The notes under the pieces are model-generated. The model made no database searches, was not told where the DNA came from, and saw only the letters and a list, made by a program, of their open reading frames with translations. From contig NZ_JAMXFD010000007.1 in NCBI RefSeq assembly GCF_025370875.1, forward strand, positions 122,356 to 186,355: a DNA stretch of 64,000 bases, written 5' to 3'. Source of the DNA: Laspinema palackyanum D2c. Lineage in GTDB: Bacteria; Cyanobacteriota; Cyanobacteriia; Cyanobacteriales; Laspinemataceae. This document shows positions 28,159 to 36,292 of this stretch, piece after piece. Both the position numbers and the translations under genes were made by a program. How positions within the stretch are numbered: position 1 is the stretch's first letter; each line of letters opens with the position of its first letter.

Positions 28159-28250
28159 TTATGGGATGATATGACAACACCGGACCGATCGCCCCCACCT
28201 CTCTTTGTAGACTGCGATCGCCCCGGTGTCCCTTCTCACAATTCCCTAAA

Positions 28251-28793
28251 TTAGGGTAAATTCTCTGAACCTGCTCCGATTACTCCTATTTTGTGGCGAA
28301 AGGTGAGTTCCCCTCCAAACCAGCCGGTTACTCCTAATAGGGAAGCTATCACGAGGGACAACCCTAAACCCCAGGGTACGATCGCTGCGGCAGGATCTCC
28401 CTGACGCATCCAGAGGTTGACTATACTTAGCAGCAACACTCCGATATTCCCAATCATGTGAATCCATCCGGCGCTGCGCTCACGCACTCTTTTGACTTTC
28501 ACAAAATCAAACATTCCCGTGAGTCCAGCGGCGATCGCCGTGACAATTCCCCCGAAAATCAGCCAATATGACCCTTTAGCCCAAAATATATCCGATGAGA
28601 GCCAATATACCACATCGCTAACCAGTGCCGTAATCAGTAACCCGATCGGCATGGTCACAATCACCGGGTGAATCGGATGTCCGGCAATGGATAGTTTACT
28701 CGTCACACCAGAATCCAGATACTCTTCGTCTTTGGTTTCAATCACCGGGGGAATATTCGGATAAGGGGAGATTCTTCTTTCGCGTGTTTCCAT
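28251..28793 (-). CDS. DUF2231-family membrane protein
   Basis: A 180-aa protein with about four membrane helices (near 60-80, 88-112, 125-140 and 148-168). GHPIHPVIVTMPIGLL is characteristic of DUF2231, a family of predicted inner-membrane proteins of unknown biochemical role. The N-terminal 35 residues are hydrophilic. It lies downstream of the carotenoid oxygenase on the same strand, but a strong hairpin separates them. Confidence 0.82.
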   Translation of the reverse strand: METRERRISPYPNIPPVIETKDEEYLDSGVTSKLSIAGHPIHPVIVTMPIGLLITALVSDVVYWLSSDIFWAKGSYWLIFGGIVTAIAAGLTGMFDFVKVKRVRERSAGWIHMIGNIGVLLLSIVNLWMRQGDPAAAIVPWGLGLSLVIASLLGVTGWFGGELTFRHKIGVIGAGSENLP

Positions 28794-28825
28794 AATCTTT
28801 TTTGTTACAGCAAGTTTTTAACAAA

Positions 28826-28876
28826 TTAGGAGCGAATACTTTAGGCGATGCTTTGCTCACCCGTATTCGCTCCTAA
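28826..28876 (-). terminator. Long hairpin between carotenoid oxygenase and DUF2231 gene
   Basis: TTAGGAGCGAATAC (28826-28839) and GTATTCGCTCCTAA (28863-28876) form a perfect 14-bp stem around a 23-base loop. It probably ends or attenuates the upstream carotenoid oxygenase transcript. The reading on the minus strand enters an A/T-rich stretch with TTTAACA and TTTTTTG on the other strand. Confidence 0.65.
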
Positions 28877-28961
28877 ATTAAGCTGCCTTAGTTGTAAGTC
28901 CTCTTCCCCTCAGCCTAAATCCACCTACCGGCAGATTTCATCCCCTCCAAAGGGAATAAAT

Positions 28962-30458
28962 TTATCCCTCTGGACCGAACCATTCAGGGGTAAAACTCCC
29001 ATGCAATCCGTATGGAACATGATGTTTCAGATGCAATTGGGCAGTCGGTCCTTGGGTCAAATCCTCCGCATCTAATATCACCAAATCGGACCGATGATGT
29101 GCCGCATCATAGATTAGCACCAGCAACCATCCGTCATCTTCCCGGGTTCCCCCAGGACGCGGAACGAACACGGGTTCCCCGGTAAATCCACGGGGTGCGG
29201 CACTCCAAATCTGTTGGGTTTGGGTTTGGAAGTCTAGCTTTAATACTGCCTGCAAGGGTGCATTTCCCTCGGGTGCATGGGCGGTTCCGATATACAAGTA
29301 CCGATACGGTCGGCCTACTTGCTCTGGATGCAGGGAAGGAAACTCACAGCAGCGGGTTTCTATCACCTGATGCGCCACGGTTGCGGTTTCTAAATTAACC
29401 TGAAATCGCCACAACTGACCGGCAGGAACGGTATCAAAATCAACTTTGCGAAAATCTCCATCGGGGTCAACGGAGGGGAAGGAATCATAACAGACCGAAT
29501 CAATGAAAATTTCGCCGTTTTCTTCCCAAGCATTGGCGTGATGGAAGACAAAGCAAGGTTCAGTTTCGATGATTTTGACCGATGAGTTCCCATCCCGAGG
29601 AATTAAAATAATTTGGGTTTTTTCATGGGGATTAAAGTCGATACATTGCCCGGGACTACGCCATCCCAATAAAAAAGGTAAGGGATTAAACCGGACGGGA
29701 TTTTGGAAAAAGATACAGTAATTCGGGGTGATTGCCATGTCATGGAGGAAGGCAAACCCAGGAATGATGTGGGAATGTTGTCGCACCACTTCCCCGGTGG
29801 GGTTGAGTTCATAAATGGTGATGGTGCTGGAGGGTCCGGGTTTAACGGCAAAATTGACGAGGCAAGGTACATTGCCATCTTGTTGGGAATGGGGGTCAAT
29901 GCGGGGATGCGCGGCGAAGGCATCTCCGGGATTTAAAGTACCTTGAATGGAGTCTAATCCTAGGGTTTCTAGGGTATAGGGGTCCAGGCGATGGGGTTGG
30001 GCGGCTTCCCACAAGGCGAGGAGTTTGTTTCCCCAATAAATGACGTTGGTATTGGCAATATTTTTAATATTAAAGTTAAAAATATTGGCTAACCATCCCC
30101 CGGGTTTTTGGGTGCCAAAGACGCCGCGATAGAGGATTTTCCCGGCTTGTTTTTCGGCGAGGTAGCCTTCGGTTTGGACGAAGCGGTTGCTAAAGTGAGC
30201 GCGTCCTTGGTCGATCGCAATTTTGCAGATCATGCCATCGCCATCAAAGGGGTGATGGATGGATTCGCCGTTAATATCCAGGAGTCCGGGACCGTTTTTA
30301 AAGAAGGTGCCTTGGAGTTCGGGGGGGATTTCTCCTTCGATGTCTTCAATCCAGTAGTCAAATTCCCTAGGTTGGGATTCGTAGCCTTTTTGCCAGTCTT
30401 GGCGAGTATAGGCTTTTTTGGAGGAGATGTTTTCGGGTTGACGGTTTTGGAGTTGCAT
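28962..30458 (-). CDS. Carotenoid cleavage oxygenase (RPE65/ACO family)
   Basis: A 498-aa seven-bladed propeller dioxygenase. Four iron-binding His are placed in HPRIDPHSQ, FLHDMAITPNY, FHHANAWEE and YGLHGSFTPEW, as in cyanobacterial apocarotenoid 15,15-prime-oxygenase. It uses O2 to split a polyene double bond, yielding apocarotenoids such as retinal. Substrate (carotene or apocarotenal) cannot be decided by eye. There is no signal peptide. Length is typical. Confidence 0.93.
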   Translation of the reverse strand: MQLQNRQPENISSKKAYTRQDWQKGYESQPREFDYWIEDIEGEIPPELQGTFFKNGPGLLDINGESIHHPFDGDGMICKIAIDQGRAHFSNRFVQTEGYLAEKQAGKILYRGVFGTQKPGGWLANIFNFNIKNIANTNVIYWGNKLLALWEAAQPHRLDPYTLETLGLDSIQGTLNPGDAFAAHPRIDPHSQQDGNVPCLVNFAVKPGPSSTITIYELNPTGEVVRQHSHIIPGFAFLHDMAITPNYCIFFQNPVRFNPLPFLLGWRSPGQCIDFNPHEKTQIILIPRDGNSSVKIIETEPCFVFHHANAWEENGEIFIDSVCYDSFPSVDPDGDFRKVDFDTVPAGQLWRFQVNLETATVAHQVIETRCCEFPSLHPEQVGRPYRYLYIGTAHAPEGNAPLQAVLKLDFQTQTQQIWSAAPRGFTGEPVFVPRPGGTREDDGWLLVLIYDAAHHRSDLVILDAEDLTQGPTAQLHLKHHVPYGLHGSFTPEWFGPEG

Positions 30459-30519
30459 GAGATGGAGAGATTATAAGGTTAAATTTGGGTTAGGTCGCAG
30501 TGTTAAATTCGGGTTAGTC

Positions 30520-30816
30520 GCAGAGTCCGGCGGGGGTTTAAACCCCCGCCTAATAGCTAAAGTCGGATGAATCCGACTGAAGAAAATGTTGGCGGTTTAG
30601 GTTCCAAAGAATAATAGTAGAGTTTTGAAGAAGGTTTAATAAATTTAATAAGAAAAAGAGTTTTTTTTAGGTGACTTTCAAGGATACCCTATCGGACTGC
30701 AATCCCAAAAAAATCTAATTTTCCTAATAAATCTCCCTTAATCTTGTTCATTTTTGCAGTCGGTTTTAACCGACTTTAGCTATGAGGCGGGGGTTTAAAC
30801 CCCCGCCGGACTCTGC
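30520..30816. repeat. MITE-like long inverted repeat, intact copy
   Basis: The ends are perfect inverted repeats: GCAGAGTCCGGCGGGGG at the left and its complement ending GGACTCTGC at the right. Inside come GTTTAAAC palindromes, then AGCTAAAGTCGG facing CCGACTTTAGCT, around about 190 bases of unrelated AT-rich DNA. It lies 11 bases from the stop of the BT1 transporter gene. Open frames starting MRRGFKPPP on this element are artefacts. Confidence 0.85.
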
Positions 30817-30827
30817 TACTTACCGAA

Positions 30828-32291
30828 TTAAGCTGAGGGTTCTAGTTCGGGGACTTGTTCTGGTTGCAAGGGTTCGATCGCCCCTGCATGATCCGGACTT
30901 AATTTCGGCATATTTTCATACCGCCGATTATCTTCCGATGAGGAAGATAGATCGTCTCCGGAATTACTGTCCGGTAGCCATTTGATGAAGATTAACGGTA
31001 ACAGGGTGGTGAGGTTGGTAATTACCACTAACAGCCAGAGTTTGTCAAAGTTGGTTTCTGTCACTCCCAACAGATGCATCAGCAATGCACCTTCTTCGTA
31101 TGACAGCAGTCCCGCTAGGTTGGTGACGGACATCAGGAGGGCAAATAAGGTGGCTTCCACTCCTGGGGGGCAAAGTCTGGCAGCGAGGACTAGGACTGGC
31201 ATATAGGCGATTTGTCCCATGACGGTGAGAATCAAGCTATCGCCGATGCTAAACCAATGGTCATCGATGCCGATCGCCCGGTTGGTATGGGTCACCAGTA
31301 ACAAGGTTGTCATCCCTAACACCGCAGAAAGCAGGGTGGACCACCGGAAGATTGTGCGAAAGGGAATGGTTTTAAAAAAGCGTTGGAACAGCCAAATCCC
31401 TACGAGGGATGCCAGACTGGTAACCAGTCGCACTTTCCCTAAAAATTCAGGATGAAATCCCAGTTCGTTGGTGGTGAAGTAAAAGAAGGCGGAATCACTC
31501 GATGGGGTTGCCTGCCAGATAAAGAGGAAGGCGGTGGGTAACCAAATCGCTTTTTGCCCGATCGCCCGTTTGAGTTGCATCACTTGTTCTTTGACTTGCA
31601 CCAACCCCGTCGCATCCTCCTCCACTCGTTCCTCGGCGATCAACCAGGCAACGGCGGAGACGATGGGAGGAAAGGTTGCCGTCATTAAAAACACCGTTTG
31701 GGTGCTGAAATGTTCCAGCAGGGAACCGCTTAAATAGGCGGTAATCAATCCGCCGACTGCGGAGGAACCCCAACACAAGGATTGCAGGGACCCGGCATTA
31801 CTCAGGGTCTCTTGTCTTGCTCGTTCGACAACGAGGGAATCTACAATCACGTCGCTAACAGCAACAGACAGAGAACTGAGCAACATTAAGGCAGTGGCTT
31901 TCCATCCCGTATCCACTACGGTTGCCATGCCAATCCAGGCAACTGCGCCAAATATCCCCGACAGAATGAGATAGGGTCGTCGGCGATACCCAAAAATGGG
32001 TAACCCATCGGACATAAATCCAAATAGGGGTTTGACAATCCAGGGTAAGGCGGCAATCCCCATTAAGGCTGAAACTTCGGCAGGACCTAGCCCGAGTTCG
32101 TCTTTTAGGAAGAAACTCACGGCTAAGCGCGCTAATCCTAGGATGCCTTGCACGAAGTACACGAGCAAAATGGCAACTAATTCAGGAGTAGGCTCGTTCC
32201 CAAATAAGAGTTTCTCTTTTATTAAGGTTTTGATTTTGGCTCCATTCGTCGGGGAAGTTAGCATGGGGCTTATTTTCTTAACATTTCTCAA
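30828..32291 (-). CDS. BT1/folate-biopterin transporter family protein
   Basis: A 487-aa major-facilitator-type membrane protein with about 12 helices. GYRRRPYLILSG and KPLFGFMSDGLPIFG are typical of the cyanobacterial BT1 branch, whose Synechocystis member Slr0642 transports folates. The predicted role is folate or pterin movement across the inner membrane. The C-terminal tail after about residue 445 is hydrophilic and acidic. Met10 (32264) is an alternative start; neither start has a strong ribosome-binding site. Confidence 0.88.
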   Translation of the reverse strand: MRNVKKISPMLTSPTNGAKIKTLIKEKLLFGNEPTPELVAILLVYFVQGILGLARLAVSFFLKDELGLGPAEVSALMGIAALPWIVKPLFGFMSDGLPIFGYRRRPYLILSGIFGAVAWIGMATVVDTGWKATALMLLSSLSVAVSDVIVDSLVVERARQETLSNAGSLQSLCWGSSAVGGLITAYLSGSLLEHFSTQTVFLMTATFPPIVSAVAWLIAEERVEEDATGLVQVKEQVMQLKRAIGQKAIWLPTAFLFIWQATPSSDSAFFYFTTNELGFHPEFLGKVRLVTSLASLVGIWLFQRFFKTIPFRTIFRWSTLLSAVLGMTTLLLVTHTNRAIGIDDHWFSIGDSLILTVMGQIAYMPVLVLAARLCPPGVEATLFALLMSVTNLAGLLSYEEGALLMHLLGVTETNFDKLWLLVVITNLTTLLPLIFIKWLPDSNSGDDLSSSSEDNRRYENMPKLSPDHAGAIEPLQPEQVPELEPSA

Positions 32292-32440
32292 TAATTTATA
32301 GCATAACTTTATTTTTGTGTAGGTGGCTACTTCTTGGGAGGGAGGTAACCCCGGATTTCATGGATTTTCACGGAGGGATGGGGTGGAGATGAAAGGGGAG
32401 GGGCGTAAAATAGGTGGAGATCTGTTTGGGGGTTGAGGGG

Positions 32441-33274
32441 ATGTCTAATCGTAATTCCGGATTTCGGCAGGTTTTTTTGGCGGCGATCGCCTGTAGTTTT
32501 GCTGTCATTTTAGCGGGTTGTCCGTTGTTGTTCGGACCGCCGACGGGTCTGGAAACTCATCTGCTGCTGGGGAATCCGAGTAATGCAACTTGGGATCCAG
32601 GGAATGCGGATAATTATTTGATGGAAAAGCCGCAGTATGTGTTGTCCTATAATCGCAGTCTGGGGACGGCAAATTGGGCGAGTTGGCAGTTGAATTCATC
32701 CTGGTTGGGGAGTGCGGACCGCCAAGATGATTTTAGACCGGATGAATCGTTGCCGGAAGGGTTTTATGCGGTGAGACCGACGGATTATCGGGGGAGTGGA
32801 TATGATCGCGGGCATCTGGTGCCTTCGGGCGATCGCACGGCTTCTTATGAGGACAATTCCTCGACATTTGTAATGACCAATATGATTCCCCAATCTGCGG
32901 GGAATAATCGGGAGGTGTGGAATGAATTGGAGCAATATTCCCGCCAGTTGGTGGAAGAGGGGAAGGAGTTATATATTATTGCGGGACCGGAAGGGCGAAT
33001 CAAGGCGATCGCCAATGGTCGAGTTACAGTGCCGCGCTATACTTGGAAAATTATCGTGGTCCTCGATCGCCCAGGAAGTGGATTAAGAGACATTACGGCA
33101 GATACGCGGGCGATCGCGGTCCGAGTGCCGAATACGCAACGGGTGGCCAATACGGCATGGCAGGATTATCGAGTCTCTATCGATGTCTTGGAGATGGCGA
33201 CAGGGTATGATTTCTTGTCTAATCTCCCAGCAGGAATTCAAGAGGCGATCGAGAGTCGGGTAGACAATCTCTAA
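32441..33274 (+). CDS. nucA: DNA/RNA non-specific endonuclease NucA, lipoprotein
   Basis: A 277-aa secreted nuclease of the beta-beta-alpha-metal family. The signal peptide ends in the lipobox LAGC (C27), so it should be lipid-anchored outside the cytosol. The catalytic signature DRGH is at 122-125 (H125), followed by NMIPQSAGNNREVWNELEQ, which supplies the Mg-binding Asn. It degrades single- and double-stranded DNA and RNA. The ATG at 32441 is chosen; an in-frame GTG at 32414 exists. The gene converges on its probable inhibitor, nuiA. Confidence 0.92.
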   Translation: MSNRNSGFRQVFLAAIACSFAVILAGCPLLFGPPTGLETHLLLGNPSNATWDPGNADNYLMEKPQYVLSYNRSLGTANWASWQLNSSWLGSADRQDDFRPDESLPEGFYAVRPTDYRGSGYDRGHLVPSGDRTASYEDNSSTFVMTNMIPQSAGNNREVWNELEQYSRQLVEEGKELYIIAGPEGRIKAIANGRVTVPRYTWKIIVVLDRPGSGLRDITADTRAIAVRVPNTQRVANTAWQDYRVSIDVLEMATGYDFLSNLPAGIQEAIESRVDNL

Positions 33275-33285
33275 TTATTAAAAAA

Positions 33286-33306
33286 GGACAAGGCACTGCC
33301 TTGTCC
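33286..33306. terminator. Bidirectional terminator between nucA and nuiA
   Basis: GGACAAGGC and GCCTTGTCC form a 9-bp stem with a 3-base loop, and AAAAAA flanks it on the left. This gives a U-tract for the nuiA transcript and a stem for nucA. Confidence 0.85.
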
Positions 33307-33314
33307 TATGTGAA

Positions 33315-33704
33315 TTAGGTTTCCACAACAGTTGTTTTGAGTCCTACGGTTTTCTCTTCAAGAGTTCCCAAAACATAAACCTCAATTTCTACCTCTCCCA
33401 GGCGATAAACAATTAAGTCCTTTAACTGTTCAGTCAGAAAATTAAATAACTCTTGATAACGGTTTCTGGTGGTTCGTTCCTCTTCATTATGCCAGGACTG
33501 TTCCCGGAGTGCTGGGGCAAAAAAACGCTCTATACTCAGGGTTTCAACGGGGGTATCTGAAGGGAGATTGTTCTGTTCTAAGAGTTGCTCCGGGGTGATA
33601 TTAGAGCAATCACAGGAAACAACTTCCCAGGGATAATCGGCTTCACTCATCCAGAGTAAATCTTGAGTTAATTTTGTCAGTTCTTCGGTGATTGTTTGGG
33701 TCAT
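33315..33704 (-). CDS. nuiA: Nuclease A inhibitor (NuiA family)
   Basis: A 129-aa acidic protein that matches the Anabaena NuiA pattern from memory: FMSEADYPWEV-like start (here LLWMSEADYPWEV), a middle SIERFFAPA, and the end VYRLGEVEIEVYVLG then VVET. NuiA binds NucA tightly and blocks its active site, protecting the cytosol. The neighbour converging on it, nucA, supports this. ATG 33704 is preferred to the adjacent GTG at 33707. Confidence 0.9.
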   Translation of the reverse strand: MTQTITEELTKLTQDLLWMSEADYPWEVVSCDCSNITPEQLLEQNNLPSDTPVETLSIERFFAPALREQSWHNEEERTTRNRYQELFNFLTEQLKDLIVYRLGEVEIEVYVLGTLEEKTVGLKTTVVET

Positions 33705-33759
33705 CACTTTGTTGTTTTTAAGGGGATTTATTGAAGGTAAATGGGGGGTTTACTTAAGA

Positions 33760-33808
33760 GGGACCCCACCCTAACCCTGCCCTTGCTAAGGGGAGGGGAC
33801 CGGAGGTG
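33760..33808. repeat. Dispersed CCCTTGCTAAGGGG repeat
   Basis: GACCCCACCCTAACCCTGCC followed by CTTGCTAAGGGGAGGGGACC and GGAGGTG. It is nearly identical to the element at 22010-22050 between cas4 and cas1. Confidence 0.8.
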
Positions 33809-33883
33809 TACTTAGATGTGAGGTGAATTATCATGAGCGTAAAAAACTTATTGTTGTAAGGGAAAGGGAATTAGGTCACCTTT

Positions 33884-35521
33884 TTAATTATCGGGTTCCC
33901 GCTCATCAATTAAGACAAAACCGGGAAACATTTTGGCGATCGCATTGCCTAGCTCGTATTCAATTCGTTTTTCTCCGGCGATATCTTCTATCACTAAATA
34001 AGCGATTTGAGACCGATCAACTCGCATTCCCACCCGCCATGAATCCGATGATTCATAACTGGGAAGTTTGACCATATCGGGTAGGGATTCTTTCAATCTG
34101 ATGCCCTTGGATTGGGGGTCAACCCAGAGGGTTAAACTCAGGGGGGTATCATTTTGAAAAGTGACTAAGGGGGGAATGTCGGCAAACTGAGGTTTCGCTA
34201 ATTCATCTAAACCAGAACCGCCTTTAATAATCGGAATAAATCGTTGTTCTCGTTCCGCTTGGGGATTAATCGTATCTACGACAATTCCCAGGGTATGAAC
34301 GTATTTTTCGGTCGGTTCTACCAGTTGATTAGCAATTAAGCAGGCTCCGTAAGAAATGGCATAAGCACTATTCGTTATATTAAAGGTTTGGTCAAAGCGC
34401 GGGTCAGTTTCATCGATGGCTAACGCTTCGGAAATGGTGCGTTGGACGAGGAGAAATTGGGAGAATCCGCCGACTAAAAAGAGTCGGTCAATTTCTAGGT
34501 TCTGTTGCTGTAACCAGGCTTTTAAACGGTTCATCACCCGGTGAATTCCGGCGGAAATGGGAGTAAAAGCTTCTAGGACTTCGCCGAAGCTGACGCTGTA
34601 GCCGCCAGCAAAGACATATAAATCGCGATCGCCATAGATATCCGGTTCCTTTAAACAGTTAATCAGTTTGCGCGTTCCTCGGCCATGAGAGCCTATTTTG
34701 ACCGTTTCAAACTCTCGGAGTAAGCGCAGGAATTCCGGGTCGGTTTCATCTAACGGGTGACCCTGCTTGCGTTGGTAGGCGAGTTGGACGCAGTGGCGAT
34801 CGAAGGCAACTCCGGCAGAATCTAAACCGCGATCGCCTTCTCCATCAAAATACAGCACCTCCACCTTTTTATCCCCATAAATCCGGCACAGACTCACATC
34901 AAAAGTCCCGCCTCCCATATCACAAACCAGCAAATTGCCACTAAAAGGAGCAACTCCCTCTTGTCGAGCGCGGCGTTGGATTTCCCAAGCATAATAAGCC
35001 GCGGCTGCCACAGGTTCACTCACTAGATGAATTAGCGGTAATCCTAACTGTTTAATTAACGTTTGGAGCGATTCCCGGCCTCGATTATAAATATCTCGCT
35101 GCCAAATTTCTGGAACCGAAACCACCAAAGCATTGACCGTCCCTTGTTGGTTGATAAAACTATAGGGATTCTCCTCAGAAATCAGCAGTTCCCGCAGGTA
35201 ATCTGCCGTTACTGTACTCGGCGTCCGATTTCCCGCAAAATACTCGGAAAAATCAGCCAACGGCAACCGCATCTTAAAATTGCCATAACTTTCCACCTCC
35301 GGATGATTCGCTGCCGTGGTGCGCGCCGCCATGCCAATTTCCACAAATCCCTCATCGTAGGCGATAAAGGAAGGGACATATTTATGACCGTCTGGCCCCC
35401 CATATTGGAAAGCATCCAGTTCTCCATTCGGACCCATGTAGGAGACGATTGAGTTAGTCGTGCCGAAATCGAGTCCAATGTTGTAACCTGTCATGATTCC
35501 TACAGTGTCAGGGGTGATCAT
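33884..35521 (-). CDS. Hsp70/DnaK-like ATPase
   Basis: A 545-aa protein with a full Hsp70-type nucleotide-binding domain: phosphate 1 GLDFGTTNS, phosphate 2 VCDMGGGTFDVSL, and the adenosine motif FLVGGFSQF. After about residue 395 it has only a short beta-rich C-terminal region, with no typical DnaK lid, so it is a divergent Hsp70 relative rather than housekeeping DnaK. Clients and co-chaperones are unknown. Met10 (35494, MTGYNIGLDFG) is probably the true start. It seems monocistronic. Confidence 0.85.
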   Translation of the reverse strand: MITPDTVGIMTGYNIGLDFGTTNSIVSYMGPNGELDAFQYGGPDGHKYVPSFIAYDEGFVEIGMAARTTAANHPEVESYGNFKMRLPLADFSEYFAGNRTPSTVTADYLRELLISEENPYSFINQQGTVNALVVSVPEIWQRDIYNRGRESLQTLIKQLGLPLIHLVSEPVAAAAYYAWEIQRRARQEGVAPFSGNLLVCDMGGGTFDVSLCRIYGDKKVEVLYFDGEGDRGLDSAGVAFDRHCVQLAYQRKQGHPLDETDPEFLRLLREFETVKIGSHGRGTRKLINCLKEPDIYGDRDLYVFAGGYSVSFGEVLEAFTPISAGIHRVMNRLKAWLQQQNLEIDRLFLVGGFSQFLLVQRTISEALAIDETDPRFDQTFNITNSAYAISYGACLIANQLVEPTEKYVHTLGIVVDTINPQAEREQRFIPIIKGGSGLDELAKPQFADIPPLVTFQNDTPLSLTLWVDPQSKGIRLKESLPDMVKLPSYESSDSWRVGMRVDRSQIAYLVIEDIAGEKRIEYELGNAIAKMFPGFVLIDEREPDN

Positions 35522-35940
35522 CCAATCTCGCCGAGAGCTCCCGGGTTACTCTTCCATCAACGGGACCAGAAAACCAGTTTCTGGCCCTCCTGGGGTGCAG
35601 ATAGGCAGAGCGTTTGTGAAGAACCCCGGTTTCTCATCGCTGTGCCGACCCCATAGAACAAGTTTATTTTAAATGGCGATCGCGCCTCCTGACTTTCTTC
35701 GGTGAGCTTATGTGTTCAAGGAGTGGGTTGTGGGATGCCTCTTCTCAACCTCCACTGGACTTCTGAATGGCCCTCTCCTTTCGGGGTCAGGACTTACGCA
35801 ATTTTTAATATTCACCTCAAAATGTAGAGGCAATTCGCTTGGATGCCTCTATATTTCGGGTATATTTTAACATCTATGTAAGTTTTGATAGGATTGTTTT
35901 TATAAAAACTTGGAGAATAAACGATGATTGGGAACTTAAG

Positions 35941-36045
35941 AACGACTGAAGTCGTTACTACGAACAATAGAAGAGAACGACTGAAGTCGTTACTACGAAC
36001 AATAGAAGAGAACGACTGAAGTCGTTACTACGAACATCGGAAAGA
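35941..36045. repeat. 35-bp tandem repeat, three copies
   Basis: Copies begin at 35941, 35976 and 36011 with AACGACTGAAGTCGTTACTA; the last loses its final bases. Each contains the palindrome AACGACT-GA-AGTCGTT. There are no spacers, so this is not a CRISPR. Confidence 0.95.
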
Positions 36046-36068
36046 ATAAATTTGGTTTTCTTTCTTAG

Positions 36069-36118
36069 CCTGCGTAGGCAGGCTTCGTCCGTGTAGCCCC
36101 ACCCTTCAGGGTGCGGGT
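36069..36118. repeat. Dispersed GCCTGCG/GGCAGGC element
   Basis: GCCTGCGTAGGCAGGCTTCG, then TCCGTGTAGCCCCACCC and AGGGTGCGGG. It is the second copy of the element at about 22088-22138, with a few base differences. Confidence 0.8.
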
Positions 36119-36292
36119 TTGTTATTCCCCAAATGTACGCGAATAACGGTGGAACGCTCTATAAATGCGGTGAATCCCGAAATCTGCTCTAAAGTGGTGT
36201 CTAATAGTGGCAGGACTATCATGATAAAGGGATTCCCCCGTTGCATTTAGTCCCAAATCTCTCTGTTTTGGACGGTTCAGGACTTTCTACCT

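Larger units (their letters stand above)
35522..36292. other. Repeat-rich intergenic region
   Basis: No gene is seen. AACCAGTTTCTGG near 35572 and ACCCCGGTTTCTC near 35622 belong to the AAACCGGG word family. A hairpin element lies around 35805-35880 (ACTTACGCA, then TGTAGAGGCA facing TGCCTCTA). A 35-bp tandem repeat and a dispersed palindromic element follow and are listed separately. The promoter of the SLH gene should lie after 36120. Confidence 0.7.

Noticed and set aside
35941-36045. Possible second CRISPR
   Set aside because: Units are contiguous with no spacers.
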